Shown here piece after piece: positions 15,901-24,675 of a stretch of DNA of 37,269 nucleotides. The position numbers and the translations under genes were made by a program. The notes beneath the pieces are model-generated. The model was not told the origin of the DNA. It ran no database searches and saw only the letters and a program-made list of their open reading frames with translations. Position 1 is the stretch's first letter. Each line of letters starts with the position of its first letter. The DNA is from Lachnospiraceae bacterium (GTDB lineage Bacteria > Bacillota > Clostridia > Lachnospirales > Lachnospiraceae). The DNA lies in assembly GCA_011959105.1 (NCBI GenBank), contig BLLU01000097.1, positions 1-37,269 on the forward strand, written 5' to 3'.

Positions 15901-18900
15901 GGGCAGCTCTCCTTTGATTTTTCCGCCAATGTTCCGGAAGAAGCTGAACCGGAACCGAACGGGCAGGAACTGGCAGAACGGGAAAACATAAAAGCGGATG
16001 CCTCCAGAATACTGGAAGAACAGGGATTTGCGGTTTCTGATGAAATGCTGGACACCGTTCTGGAAGAGGCCAAGCAGGAACCGGTAAATGGGGAAGTCCT
16101 TGCCCGCCGGACGGAGGAAGCCCTGCACCGGGATGAAAAGGAAGCGATCCTCTCCCAGTATGACCTTGGGTACGGCTATCTGGGCAACGGCCTGACTGTG
16201 TGGAACCGTCTGGAAGAAGTATATGGCGATTATAAAACGGTCGCCCATATAAATGCTGACCGCAGTGTGGATTTCTGGGACGATAATCTCCCGGAGATCA
16301 TCAAAGAGCAGATCCGGCAGGTCGCCGCTACAGCAGAATTGACCATTTCCGCTACCCAGAATGCGCCCGTGTTTACGGAGCCGCCGGAAGAGGAAACGGA
16401 ACGGACGGAAGAAAAAGAAACCGGAGAACATGAGGCCGGAGAAAATACGGAAAGAAAAGACCGGCCAGGGGAAAACAGGGAAATTCCCGCAGAGAAAATC
16501 CCGGAAACAGTGAAACAGAAAAAGACAGCGGCGGCACTCTACCGGGAGACGCTTGCCACCCTGACAGACGTGATCCGGCAGAGCAGTTTTTACGATTACC
16601 TGCGTGACCGGGAAACCGATTATGACAGTGCAGCTACTGAACTGAACGGCGAACTCTCTTATTTTATAGAAGATATTGCAAACAGCCGGCCGGAATTATA
16701 TGAAGCCTTCCACTCTCTTCCAAAGTTCCGTGAATGGATGGTAGAGGACATTCTTCAGCTTACTTATGATGACGTACTCATCGACAGCCGTGACGCACTC
16801 TTACGCCATGCAGGGGAAACAGATTTCCCGGAATGGGCGGGGGAACCGTTGAAACAGGAACAGCCTGTAGCGGAAACCGTTACCAGGGAACTGCCTGTCC
16901 AGGAACCGGAAAACGAGCATGTAGAGAAATCTGCGCCAGATACTGTCAGAGAGCCTGAAAACACCTACACGGAACCTGCAGAGCCTGACTTAACCCCCAA
17001 TGTAGAGGAATACCTGAACCTGAAAGCACAGCACCCGGATAAACTGGTGGGTGTGCAGGCAGGCAGCTATTACCTGTTTTATGGGGAGGACGCCAAAACT
17101 GCCGCTGCCGCCCTTGGCACAAAGCTGGAGACAAGGGAGATACCCGGACTTGGAGAGACATCCGTCACAGGCGGCGGGACATGGCAGACTATTCTTAAAA
17201 AGCTGCTGGAACATGGGCACAGCACTGTGATCGCCGGCCTGGATCCGGAACATGGAGAAGCCGCTTCTTACCAGATCATAAAAGAACGCGATATTGCCGA
17301 CTACATTCCTCTCGGTATGCAGCTTACCATGGATGGGCGGCGTATGGAGATTGACAGCGTTGATTACGAAAACGGGCATGTGAGTTTAAGAGACCTGGAA
17401 ATGCAGGGATGGTTCCCCATTTTCCGGCAGGAAGCGGTTCCTTTTGTCCGCGACTGTATAGAGCAGGAATGGGAACGAACCGGATTTGTGACAGATGTTC
17501 TGGAAACTGTGGAGGATGAACCGCAGACACAACCCATAGAACCGGAAACGGTTACGGAAAAACTGACGGAAGAAGAAGTTTCCCAGCTGATGGCCAACCC
17601 GGAAATGCAGGAAGCCATAGGGCTGATCGAGGATTTTATCCTGGAGGAATACAACGAGGACAGCGTAGATATCCGCAATCCGCGCCAGGTAGGGATTGCC
17701 TACGGCGTGACAGACAAGAACGGTTTTGAAGTCCAGGTGGACGTGAACCTGCTGGATTTCTCTATCAGCCAGACTGTAGACGGAAAAGTTGTGGAAACAC
17801 GGCAGTATGACAGCCTGCGGGAACTGATTGACATGGAGTTGGCTTTCCTTGACTATGACCAGCTCCTTTACCTGGAGCCGCACATTGAAGATCAGCTGGA
17901 AGCTGACTTAAACGAACGAATCATGTGGGAACAGACGGCAGGCGCAAGGGAAGGCGTGGAGCCGACGGAGCCGGATGCTTTTGCCGGATGGGAAACGCCT
18001 GCGGAGCCGGAAACAACCTCCGGGACGGAAACAGACCGGGAGCCGGAAACGCCTGACAGACAGGACAGGACGATGGAACCGGGAATGCCTGACAGGCAGG
18101 AAGAACCTCCGGAAATGGTGGAGATTGAGGGCGGCACGATCGGCGGGGATGATCCCCTGCTCTTTTCCAGCCCGCGTCTGCCCTATGATATTGTGATTGA
18201 AAAACTCCGCACAGGCCCCGAACGGGTAAATTTCCATATCACCGATGATGAACTGGGAACCGGCGGGCAGAGAACAAAATGCCAGAACAATGTGGCGGCG
18301 ATCCGCACCTTAAAGCAGATTGAGGCGGAGAACCGCCTTGCCACGCCCCAGGAGCAGGAGGTTTTATCCAACTATGTAGGCTGGGGCGGGCTTGCCCAGG
18401 CATTCGACCCGGATAATGAAAAATGGAACCGGGAACACGCGGAATTAAAGGAACTTTTATTGCCGGAAGAATACGCTTCCGCACAAAGCACGGTGCTGAA
18501 CGCCCACTATACCAGCCCCACTGTCATCAAGGCGATGTATGAAGCAGTCAGCCGCATGGATTTTGTGCCAGGGAATATCCTGGAACCTTCCTGCGGCATC
18601 GGGAACTTTTTCGGGCTGGTGCCGGAAGGATACGGAAAGGCAAATCTGTACGGTGTGGAGCTTGACCACCTGACCGGACGCATTGCCAGACAGCTTTACC
18701 AGAAAGCCGACATTGCGATCAGCGGGTTTGAGGACAGCAGCCACCCGGACGACTTCTTCGATCTTGCGGTGGGGAACGTGCCCTTCGGGGAATACAAGGT
18801 GCATGACCGGCGCTATGACCGACAGAATCTTCTGATCCATGACTATTTCCTCACAAAATCCCTGGATAAACTGCGCCCTGGCGGCATCGCCGCTTTCATC

Positions 18901-21900
18901 ACCACCAAGGGAACCATGGATAAGCTGGGAAGCAAGGCACGAGAGGAACTGGCGCAGAAAGCAGACCTCTTAGGCGCGATCCGCCTGCCGAACACAGCTT
19001 TCAAAGCCAACGCTGGAACCTCTGTGACGGCGGATATCCTCTTTTTCCAAAAACGTGGAAGTGCGCCGGAGAAACTGCCGGACTGGGTGACTATCGGGCA
19101 GACAGAGGACGGCGTACCCTTAAATAATTATTTTCTCCAGCACCCGGAGATGGTACTGGGGAAGATGGCATTTTATGAGAATATGTACGGCAACGCCACG
19201 GAGACGGCCTGCCTGCCCATCGAAGGAGCGGACTTAAAAGAGCAGCTGGCCCAGGCCATTAACCATATCGCGCCCCCTGACCGGGAACTCCTGCATATGG
19301 ATACGCCGGAGCCGGAGGCCGGGGAAAAGGCGGAAACCATACCGGCAGACCCCAACGTGCGGAATTTCAGTTTTACGGAGAAAGGAGGGAAACTTTATTT
19401 CCGGGAAAATTCCCGCATGAAGCTGGCGGAGCCGGGAAAGACACAGGCTGCCCGGATCCGGGGGATGATCGGGATCCGCGACAGCGCAAGGAAACTCATT
19501 GACCTTCAGATGAACGGAGCCGATGATGAAGCAATCCAGGCAGAACAGGCGAACTTAAACCGTCTTTATGACCGGTTCCAGGAAAAATACGGGATCTTAA
19601 ACAGCGCCGGGAACCGGCTGGCCTTCCGGCAGGATTCTTCCTATCCCCTGCTCTGCTCCTTAGAGGTACTGGACGAAGAAGGAAATTTAAAGCGCAAGGC
19701 CGATATGTTCAATAAACGCACCATACAGCACCGGAAGCCTGTGACCAGCGTGGACACGGCGGTCGAAGCCCTGGGAGTATCCATCGGAGAACGGGCCTGT
19801 GTAGATCTGGGCTTTATGGCTTCCCTTATGGGAGGAATGGAAAAAATACCGCAGATTGTTTCCGACTTAAAAGGCATTATCTTCAAAGACCCAAAAAGCG
19901 GCCCCTTTGATATGGAAAGTGACGGCTGGTACAAAGGATGGCAGGCGGCTGACGAATACCTTTCCGGGAATGTGCGCCGGAAACTGGAAACTGCCCGCGC
20001 CGCCGCCGAAAAATACCCGGAATTTGCTGTAAATGTGGAAGAACTGGAAAAGGTTCAGCCTAAAGACCTGACTGCACCGGAAATCAGCGTCCGCATCGGA
20101 TCCCCTTGGATAGATACAAAATATTATAAGCAGTTTATGTTTGAACTGTTCCAGACCCCGTATCATTTACAGGGAAGGAAAATCAATATTGTCTATTCGG
20201 ACGTTTCCGGTGAATGGAGCGTCCGCGGGAAAAGTGAGGACAGCCGGACAAACACCCGCGTCTGGAACACTTACGGTACGAAGCGTATCAATGCGTATGC
20301 AATTTTAGAAGCCAGCCTGAACCAGCGGAGTGTCCAGATCTTCGACACCCATTATGACGCGGACGGCAAGGAGACCCGCGTGCTGAATGAGAAAGAAACG
20401 GCAATCGCCCAGCAGAAGCAGGAAGCCATGAAAGAAGCATTCCAGAACTGGATATTCAAAGACCCCGACCGGCGGACTGACCTGTGCGCTACTTACAACC
20501 GGATGTTTAATTCCATGCGCCCCCGCGAATATGACGGGCAGCACATCAATTTTATCGGCATGAACCCGGAGATCCATATGGAACGCCACCAGAGGAATGC
20601 CGTCGCCCGCTCCCTTTACGGAGGGAACAGCCTGCTGGCCCATGTGGTAGGCGCGGGGAAAACCTATGAAATGGTAGCTACCGCCATGGAAAGCAAGCGG
20701 CTGGGTCTGTGCAAAAAATCCATGATCGTCGTGCCGAACCATTTAACGGAACAATGGGGCGGCGATTTCCTGGCGCTCTATCCCGGCGCAAATGTGCTGG
20801 TAGCTACAAAAAAGGATTTTGAACCGAAGAACCGGAAAAAGTTCTGCGCCCGTATCGCCACCGGCGATTTTGACGCGGTGATTATCGGCCATTCGCAGTT
20901 TGAAAAAATCCCGATCTCCCCGGAGCGGCAGAAAGCGATTATTGAGGAACAGATTAACGAAATCGTAGACGCAATCGCGGAAGCAAAAGCAAATAAGGAT
21001 GAAAAATTTACGATCAAGCAGATGGAGCGCACGAAAAAGAACCTGACCGCAGATCTGAAAAAACTCCATGACAAGAAAAAAGACGACACCGTATATTTTG
21101 AAGAACTGGGCGTTGACCGCCTGTTTGTAGACGAGGCGCATTCGTTCAAAAACCTTTACATGCATACAAAAATGAGGAATGTGGCCGGCATCAGCCAGAC
21201 AAAAGCACAGAAATCCAGCGACATGTTCGCCAAGTGCCGTTACATGGACGAGATCACCGGCGGGCGCGGCGTTGTATTCGCCACCGGAACCCCCGTAAGC
21301 AATTCCATGGTGGAGCTGTACACTATGATGCGTTACCTCCAGTACAATATGCTGGAGCAGGGCTACCAGGACAGCACCGGAAAGACACGCAGCCTGAAAC
21401 ACTTTGACAACTGGGCGGCGACATTTGGGGAACAGGTGACAGCGGTGGAATTAAAGCCGGAGGGAACCGGATTCCGGTTAAAAACACGATTTGCAAGGTT
21501 CTACAACCTGCCAGAACTGATGAACCTCTGGAAAGAGGCCGCCGATATCCAGACCGCCGACATGCTGAAGCTTCCGGTTCCGGAGGCGGAATATATTACG
21601 ATCCAGACGGAGCCAAGCGAAGCACAGAAAAAAATGGTAGAGGGACTGGCGGAACGGGCGGAAAAGATACGAAGGGAAAAAATAGACCCCAGTCTGGATA
21701 ACATGTTGAAAATCACATCGGATGGGCGGAAACTGGCCTTAGACCAGCGTATCATGAACCCGCTGCTTCCTGATGACCCCGGCAGCAAAGTCAACGCCTG
21801 TGTGGAGAACGTGTTCCAAATCTGGCAGGAAAGCACCCCGTCAAAAGGCACACAGCTTATCTTTTCCGACCTCTCCACCCCAAAAGGGCGGGCGGATCAG

Positions 21901-23238
21901 AAAAAGGAAACGGAAAAAGAAACAGAAGGGCCGGATGATGGGAAAGAGCCGGAAACCGGTGAAGAAACCGTTATGGAAGCCAGTGTTTACGAAGATATAC
22001 GCAAGAAACTGATTGCAAAGGGAATCCCTGCGGAAGAGATCGCTTTTATCCATGACGCCAATACGGAAAACCAGAAAGCGGAATTGTTCGCCAAAGTCCG
22101 CAGCGGCCAGGTGCGCGTCCTCTTAGGAAGCACCCAGAAAATGGGCGCAGGAACCAACGTGCAGACGAAGCTCATCGCTTCCCATGACCTGGACTGCCCC
22201 TGGCGTCCTGCGGATTTAGAGCAGCGCGCCGGCCGTATCGTCCGCAGGGGCAATGAGAACAGCCATGTAAAGATCTTCCGCTATGTGACAAAAGGAACCT
22301 TTGACGCATACACCTGGGGGCTGGTGGAATCGAAGCAGAAATTCATCGGCCAGATCATGACCAGCAAGTCCCCGGCCCGCTCCATTGAGGATGTGGACGC
22401 CACTGCCCTTTCCTACGCGGAAGTGAAAATGCTGGCTACCGGCGACCAAAGAATTAAAGAAAAGATGGATCTGGATATCCAGGTGACAAAGCTGAAAATG
22501 CTCAAATCCAACCACACGGCACAGCAGTATGAAATGCAGGATAAAGTGAGGGGCTATTATCCCAATAAAATCAAGGAAACAGAGCTGCTCATCGACTGCC
22601 TGAAGGCCGACCTGCCTCTTTTGGAGGCGCATCCTGTCAAAGAGGACGCTTTCAACATGGAGGTTATGGGGACTGTCTACACAGACCGGAAGGAAGCGGG
22701 ACAGGCCATCGTTGCCGCCTGCCGCCTGATGGACGACCCGGACAGGGATGTGGAGCTGGGCAGTTACCGGGGCTTTCCGATGAAGCTGTCTTTTGACGGC
22801 ACGAAATTTAAAGTCACCATGAAACAGCACCTGACCCATACGGCGGAATTATCCAGCGATGTGGTGGGGAACATCACCCGTATCAACAACGCACTGGAGA
22901 AGATCCCCCAGAGCCTGAAAAACCACCAGGAGAATTTAGAGCGGCTGCATACGGAACTTGAGAGCGCAAAGGAGGAAGCGGAAAGGCCCTTCCCCCAGGA
23001 GGAAGAACTGGCGGAGAAATCCGCCCGTCTTGCGGAACTGAACACCGTTCTTGACAATGAGGAAAAAGGGCGCGGCTCCGGGAAGGAAACGCCGGAGGAA
23101 GAACCGAGGCGGGAAGAAAGCGAAACGCCGGAGAGAGCCGCCGGTAAACCGTCCATATTGAAATCTTTAAAGGAATACGAACGCCCCACGCCGGTCATTT
23201 CCGGCAGGGAGAAAAGCCAGGAACGGGAGGTGATCTAG
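12979..23238 (+). CDS. Giant polyvalent protein: N6-methylase-like plus SNF2-like helicase
   Basis: A 3419-residue protein. Residues 1-125 distantly recall ArdC-type N-termini (W-N-E-K...W-V-K-A-G-S-K-G-I). Residues 293-413 are a Gly/Asp/Arg-rich linker that is the other-frame reading of tnpV. A domain occurs twice (about 495-630 and 721-850). Residues 1344-1423 resemble MutS domain I. An N6-DNA-methylase core follows (EPSCGIGNF at 1869-1877, catalytic-type NVPFG at 1933-1937). The helicase has Walker A GAGKT 2558-2562, DEAH 2718-2721, ATGTP 2768-2772 and motif VI QRAGRIVRR 3082-3090. The C-terminus is coiled coil. Such proteins travel with the leading region of conjugative elements and phages and may modify, protect or remodel incoming DNA (family knowledge plus inference). 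ATG 12979 has AAGGAGG at about 12966; an upstream in-frame ATG at 12922 lies inside a hairpin. The end overlaps mobC by one base. Confidence 0.9.
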   Translation: MARKLQLVSQLADQTAHDVTRGVDNWKNYLDSASRLYKYKFEDQLLIYAQRPDATACASMELWNEKMRRWVKAGSKGIALIHENENGRPRLEYVFDVSDTRPVRGARMPYLWEMREEHHPAVVAALEKQYGVGSQQDLGSRLMETASSIVEEAYPEYLRDLAYDAENSFLEEMDDLNREVCFRDTLTASVQYTLLTRCGLDASDYLEDDDLRGITEFSTPAALHHLGDAASTISMGILQEIGRTIRSFDREQINEQQKKKEKPLENAADIGYTKDTRNFNTLKRENQERSIQHDRADIQEERGLSDTGSGDGRGGRSGGNPVREIRASEADLPEGTPPRDVHLHVADGEAYAAPETDRRAGTGADRPDGSHNDEAERSGRGTEGARPDGLGAGGQQLHGTGGGSGAEGDRLPVSPEKDGQEIINGQLNTDRQETAGEEPAVSASGEKEIKEPQYFQFSLFPTVEEQAERIAEAQEKDRQAKKAAHTTDRTAPQVTDAVIGRALTSGGNEKNSILRIAAFYQKDPDVGQAAAFLAEEYKSGGKGLSIGGRDYAMWFDRDGIRIAQGHTANIPGAALISWEKAAEMVSGLLEEGRYAAQETLDSARQNEYRELAEKLWYLRQDLSDVGKEMDALPFLSELYDTYHGFPDCTEKLAECLADPETRKRLMYEVDGFAREYAGNRDLLRFHFHEPSRLAARISLLSHEPKEFTALEGFEPARASFITEDEIDRMLTGGSGISEGKMRIYSYFVQGHDAKERAAFLRDEYGTGGHGRTGYNEWHDSKGIKLTRSDENSGYEGYDTVRLNWDKVQKRIGQLVDSGRYLTSKEMTYTAQYEKIQLARNIVTFYSCDPNRETDISPYDRSYDEAQKKILTALGDPEKSAAMYEDIIKRFALVQPDERNYHLMQRAVDNMGAYQRGEYSLFTPLSAETLQEQRQKKKEAEKSSAKKEAKPLDELEAAARALAKKQRQKAKEDSNGQLSFDFSANVPEEAEPEPNGQELAERENIKADASRILEEQGFAVSDEMLDTVLEEAKQEPVNGEVLARRTEEALHRDEKEAILSQYDLGYGYLGNGLTVWNRLEEVYGDYKTVAHINADRSVDFWDDNLPEIIKEQIRQVAATAELTISATQNAPVFTEPPEEETERTEEKETGEHEAGENTERKDRPGENREIPAEKIPETVKQKKTAAALYRETLATLTDVIRQSSFYDYLRDRETDYDSAATELNGELSYFIEDIANSRPELYEAFHSLPKFREWMVEDILQLTYDDVLIDSRDALLRHAGETDFPEWAGEPLKQEQPVAETVTRELPVQEPENEHVEKSAPDTVREPENTYTEPAEPDLTPNVEEYLNLKAQHPDKLVGVQAGSYYLFYGEDAKTAAAALGTKLETREIPGLGETSVTGGGTWQTILKKLLEHGHSTVIAGLDPEHGEAASYQIIKERDIADYIPLGMQLTMDGRRMEIDSVDYENGHVSLRDLEMQGWFPIFRQEAVPFVRDCIEQEWERTGFVTDVLETVEDEPQTQPIEPETVTEKLTEEEVSQLMANPEMQEAIGLIEDFILEEYNEDSVDIRNPRQVGIAYGVTDKNGFEVQVDVNLLDFSISQTVDGKVVETRQYDSLRELIDMELAFLDYDQLLYLEPHIEDQLEADLNERIMWEQTAGAREGVEPTEPDAFAGWETPAEPETTSGTETDREPETPDRQDRTMEPGMPDRQEEPPEMVEIEGGTIGGDDPLLFSSPRLPYDIVIEKLRTGPERVNFHITDDELGTGGQRTKCQNNVAAIRTLKQIEAENRLATPQEQEVLSNYVGWGGLAQAFDPDNEKWNREHAELKELLLPEEYASAQSTVLNAHYTSPTVIKAMYEAVSRMDFVPGNILEPSCGIGNFFGLVPEGYGKANLYGVELDHLTGRIARQLYQKADIAISGFEDSSHPDDFFDLAVGNVPFGEYKVHDRRYDRQNLLIHDYFLTKSLDKLRPGGIAAFITTKGTMDKLGSKAREELAQKADLLGAIRLPNTAFKANAGTSVTADILFFQKRGSAPEKLPDWVTIGQTEDGVPLNNYFLQHPEMVLGKMAFYENMYGNATETACLPIEGADLKEQLAQAINHIAPPDRELLHMDTPEPEAGEKAETIPADPNVRNFSFTEKGGKLYFRENSRMKLAEPGKTQAARIRGMIGIRDSARKLIDLQMNGADDEAIQAEQANLNRLYDRFQEKYGILNSAGNRLAFRQDSSYPLLCSLEVLDEEGNLKRKADMFNKRTIQHRKPVTSVDTAVEALGVSIGERACVDLGFMASLMGGMEKIPQIVSDLKGIIFKDPKSGPFDMESDGWYKGWQAADEYLSGNVRRKLETARAAAEKYPEFAVNVEELEKVQPKDLTAPEISVRIGSPWIDTKYYKQFMFELFQTPYHLQGRKINIVYSDVSGEWSVRGKSEDSRTNTRVWNTYGTKRINAYAILEASLNQRSVQIFDTHYDADGKETRVLNEKETAIAQQKQEAMKEAFQNWIFKDPDRRTDLCATYNRMFNSMRPREYDGQHINFIGMNPEIHMERHQRNAVARSLYGGNSLLAHVVGAGKTYEMVATAMESKRLGLCKKSMIVVPNHLTEQWGGDFLALYPGANVLVATKKDFEPKNRKKFCARIATGDFDAVIIGHSQFEKIPISPERQKAIIEEQINEIVDAIAEAKANKDEKFTIKQMERTKKNLTADLKKLHDKKKDDTVYFEELGVDRLFVDEAHSFKNLYMHTKMRNVAGISQTKAQKSSDMFAKCRYMDEITGGRGVVFATGTPVSNSMVELYTMMRYLQYNMLEQGYQDSTGKTRSLKHFDNWAATFGEQVTAVELKPEGTGFRLKTRFARFYNLPELMNLWKEAADIQTADMLKLPVPEAEYITIQTEPSEAQKKMVEGLAERAEKIRREKIDPSLDNMLKITSDGRKLALDQRIMNPLLPDDPGSKVNACVENVFQIWQESTPSKGTQLIFSDLSTPKGRADQKKETEKETEGPDDGKEPETGEETVMEASVYEDIRKKLIAKGIPAEEIAFIHDANTENQKAELFAKVRSGQVRVLLGSTQKMGAGTNVQTKLIASHDLDCPWRPADLEQRAGRIVRRGNENSHVKIFRYVTKGTFDAYTWGLVESKQKFIGQIMTSKSPARSIEDVDATALSYAEVKMLATGDQRIKEKMDLDIQVTKLKMLKSNHTAQQYEMQDKVRGYYPNKIKETELLIDCLKADLPLLEAHPVKEDAFNMEVMGTVYTDRKEAGQAIVAACRLMDDPDRDVELGSYRGFPMKLSFDGTKFKVTMKQHLTHTAELSSDVVGNITRINNALEKIPQSLKNHQENLERLHTELESAKEEAERPFPQEEELAEKSARLAELNTVLDNEEKGRGSGKETPEEEPRREESETPERAAGKPSILKSLKEYERPTPVISGREKSQEREVI
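13769..13797 (+). promoter_or_regulatory. Internal promoter for tnpV
   Basis: TTGAAA (13769-13774), 17-base spacer, TATACT (13792-13797). Each hexamer matches five of six consensus bases. It lies inside the giant helicase gene, about 60 bases before the tnpV start. Confidence 0.55.
13856..14218 (+). CDS. tnpV: TnpV-family transposon-encoded protein, nested in another frame of the helicase gene
   Basis: A 120-residue product with the TnpV pattern: N-terminal Y-R-K-N-G-D-Y-L-I-P-D-L, then G-K-Y-G-L-L-R-Q-T-F-L-K-E-H, T-Y-T-S-M-L-L-T-G-R-L, and a C-terminal A-E-E-V-V-L-K-E-I-V-Y-R. The length is normal for TnpV. ATG 13856 has AAAGGAG at about 13840-13846 with 9-base spacing, and a consensus-like promoter stands at 13769-13797. 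The whole gene lies within the coding region of the giant methylase/helicase protein, one frame shifted, where that protein has only a low-complexity linker. TnpV proteins accompany Tn4451-like and other Firmicute transposons, but their biochemical role is not established. A GTG at 13829 in the same frame is a less likely start. Confidence 0.75.
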   Translation: MTELTYRKNGDYLIPDLVMDGEEEAEEILLGKYGLLRQTFLKEHHHGTYTSMLLTGRLMPHLKQIDEQAQEQTDQMVATMMKQSGVDEGLKERDQMAWVQAVNSFTAQAEEVVLKEIVYR

Positions 23239-23576
23239 TGCGGAAAAGCGAAGGGCGCACAATCGGGCTTTTCTTTAAAGTTTCTCCGGAAGAAATGGAA
23301 CTGATTGAAAAGAAGATGGCGCAGGCAGGAACACAGAATAAACGCGCTTATCTCAGGAAAATGGCGGTAGACGGCTATATCGTACACCTGGATATGGAAA
23401 GCGTAAAGGAACTGTGTAAGCTCCTGCGCTCCATATCCGCAAACACAAACCAGATCGCCCGCCGCTGCAACGAAACACGGAACCTCTATGCAGAGGATGT
23501 GGAGGATCTAAAAAAAGGATATGCGGCGGCGCAGGCCGGGCTTCTGGGACTGCTCCGGAAGTTTGCCAGCCTGTGA
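23238..23576 (+). CDS. mobC: MobC-like relaxosome accessory protein
   Basis: A 112-residue protein that helps the relaxase bind and nick oriT. The N-terminus (R-T-I-G-L-F-F-K-V-S-P-E-E-M) resembles a ribbon-helix-helix arm. The central A-Y-L-R-K-M-A and the C-terminal L-R-S-I-S-A-N-T-N-Q-I-A-R-R-C-N-E-T are the MobC signature. The GTG start at 23238 overlaps the last base of the helicase stop, and GGGAGGTG precedes it, so translation is probably coupled. The gene ends 4 bases before an intrinsic terminator hairpin. The relaxase follows two genes later, as usual for such modules. Confidence 0.85.
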   Translation: MRKSEGRTIGLFFKVSPEEMELIEKKMAQAGTQNKRAYLRKMAVDGYIVHLDMESVKELCKLLRSISANTNQIARRCNETRNLYAEDVEDLKKGYAAAQAGLLGLLRKFASL

Positions 23577-23579
23577 ATG

Positions 23580-23629
23580 GACGGGCGCGGGAGGAATGTA
23601 TCTTCCTGCGTCCGTCTTTTTTTATTTCA
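23580..23629 (+). terminator. Intrinsic terminator after mobC
   Basis: A 16-base stem: GACGGGCGCGGGAGGA (23580-23595) pairs with TCTTCCTGCGTCCGTC (23601-23616), with three G-U pairs and a 5-base loop. Seven T and a further T-rich stretch follow. It sits between mobC and the Toprim gene, so the downstream genes depend on read-through or their own promoter. Confidence 0.8.
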
Positions 23630-23651
23630 AAACAGTTTGGAGGTGAAACAT

Positions 23652-24608
23652 ATGCCCGGAGTGACAAAAGAACAGATCGGGCGGGCAAAGGAGTGGGATC
23701 TGCTTTCCTATCTACAGGCTTATGAGCCGCAGGAATTAAGGAGGTGCGGCGGCAGTGAATACCGCACCGTGACCCATGACAGTTTAAAGATATCCAACGG
23801 GAAATGGCACTGGCACAGCCGGGGGATCGGGGGCAGGACGGCCCTGGACTACCTGATCAAAGTGCGGGGAATGGGCTTTGTCCCTGCCGTGGAACTGCTT
23901 TGCGGCGAACGCGGGGCGGCTGCATGGGAAAGGCCGGAACCGGGGCAAAAGGAACGGCAGCAGAAGCCATTTTCCCTCCCGGAAGAAAACCGGTGCGGGA
24001 AGGCGATGGTGTCCTATTTACAAAAACGCGGCATAGACGCGGACATCATCAGCCAGTGCATCGGGGAAAAAATTTTGTATGAGAGCCGCCGTTACCAGAA
24101 CTGTGTCTTTGTGGGGCGCGATCCGGAAGGAAAAGCGCGCTATGCCTGCCTGCGGGGAACCCATGGAGATTTTAAGATGGATGTGGACGGGAGCGACAAG
24201 CGGTATGGATTCTGCCTGCCCGCGTCGGATCAGGAAAGCCCGTTCCTTGCGGTGGCGGAAAGCCCCATTGACGCGCTCTCAGTCGCTACCCTTTTAAAGC
24301 TCCAGGGAGAAGATTTTGGGAGGAACCATTACCTGTCCCTTGGCGGCACTGCCCCACGCGCCCTGCTCCGGTTCCTCCGCGACCATGAAGCCGTCACCCA
24401 TATCAGCCTCTGCCTGGACAATGACCGGGCCGGAATTTTGGGGATAGAGAAGATCCGGGAGGCAGTCCGGGAAGATGCCACACTTTCCCGGCGCATCCAG
24501 GTGATTGCGGACAATCCGCCTGCCGCCGGTGGGAAAGACTATAATGAGCTGCTCTGCCAGAGGGCGGCGGCCCTGCGTCCCGCTTCCCGATATGAAGAAC
24601 GGGCATAG
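23652..24608 (+). CDS. DUF3991/Toprim-domain protein
   Basis: A 318-residue protein of the DUF3991-plus-Toprim type found beside relaxase genes. The N-terminal part (about 1-110) contains a zinc-free primase-like segment (W-H-W-H-S-R-G-I-G-G-R-T-A-L-D-Y-L). The Toprim part starts near 195: E203 in AESPIDAL and the D256-N-D258 pair in CLDNDRAG would hold magnesium. Relatives look like DnaG-type primase fragments, so a role in priming or processing the transferred strand is likely but unproven. ATG 23652 follows GGAGGTG with good spacing. An ATG at 23577 in the same frame begins within the terminator stem region and has no ribosome site. It ends 67 bases before the relaxase gene. Confidence 0.85.
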   Translation: MPGVTKEQIGRAKEWDLLSYLQAYEPQELRRCGGSEYRTVTHDSLKISNGKWHWHSRGIGGRTALDYLIKVRGMGFVPAVELLCGERGAAAWERPEPGQKERQQKPFSLPEENRCGKAMVSYLQKRGIDADIISQCIGEKILYESRRYQNCVFVGRDPEGKARYACLRGTHGDFKMDVDGSDKRYGFCLPASDQESPFLAVAESPIDALSVATLLKLQGEDFGRNHYLSLGGTAPRALLRFLRDHEAVTHISLCLDNDRAGILGIEKIREAVREDATLSRRIQVIADNPPAAGGKDYNELLCQRAAALRPASRYEERA

Positions 24609-24675
24609 GCAGGAAACATAGGGGAACAGCAAACTGTCAATGAATCCAAATAAACTATAGAAAGGGGGGATCCGC

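Noticed and set aside
20743..21402. 219-codon minus-strand reading frame
   Set aside because: Opposite the helicase motor domain; composition and lack of start signals mark it as a shadow.
23577..23651. Upstream ATG for the Toprim protein
   Set aside because: It overlaps the terminator stem after mobC; ATG 23652 has a good ribosome site and the usual protein start.
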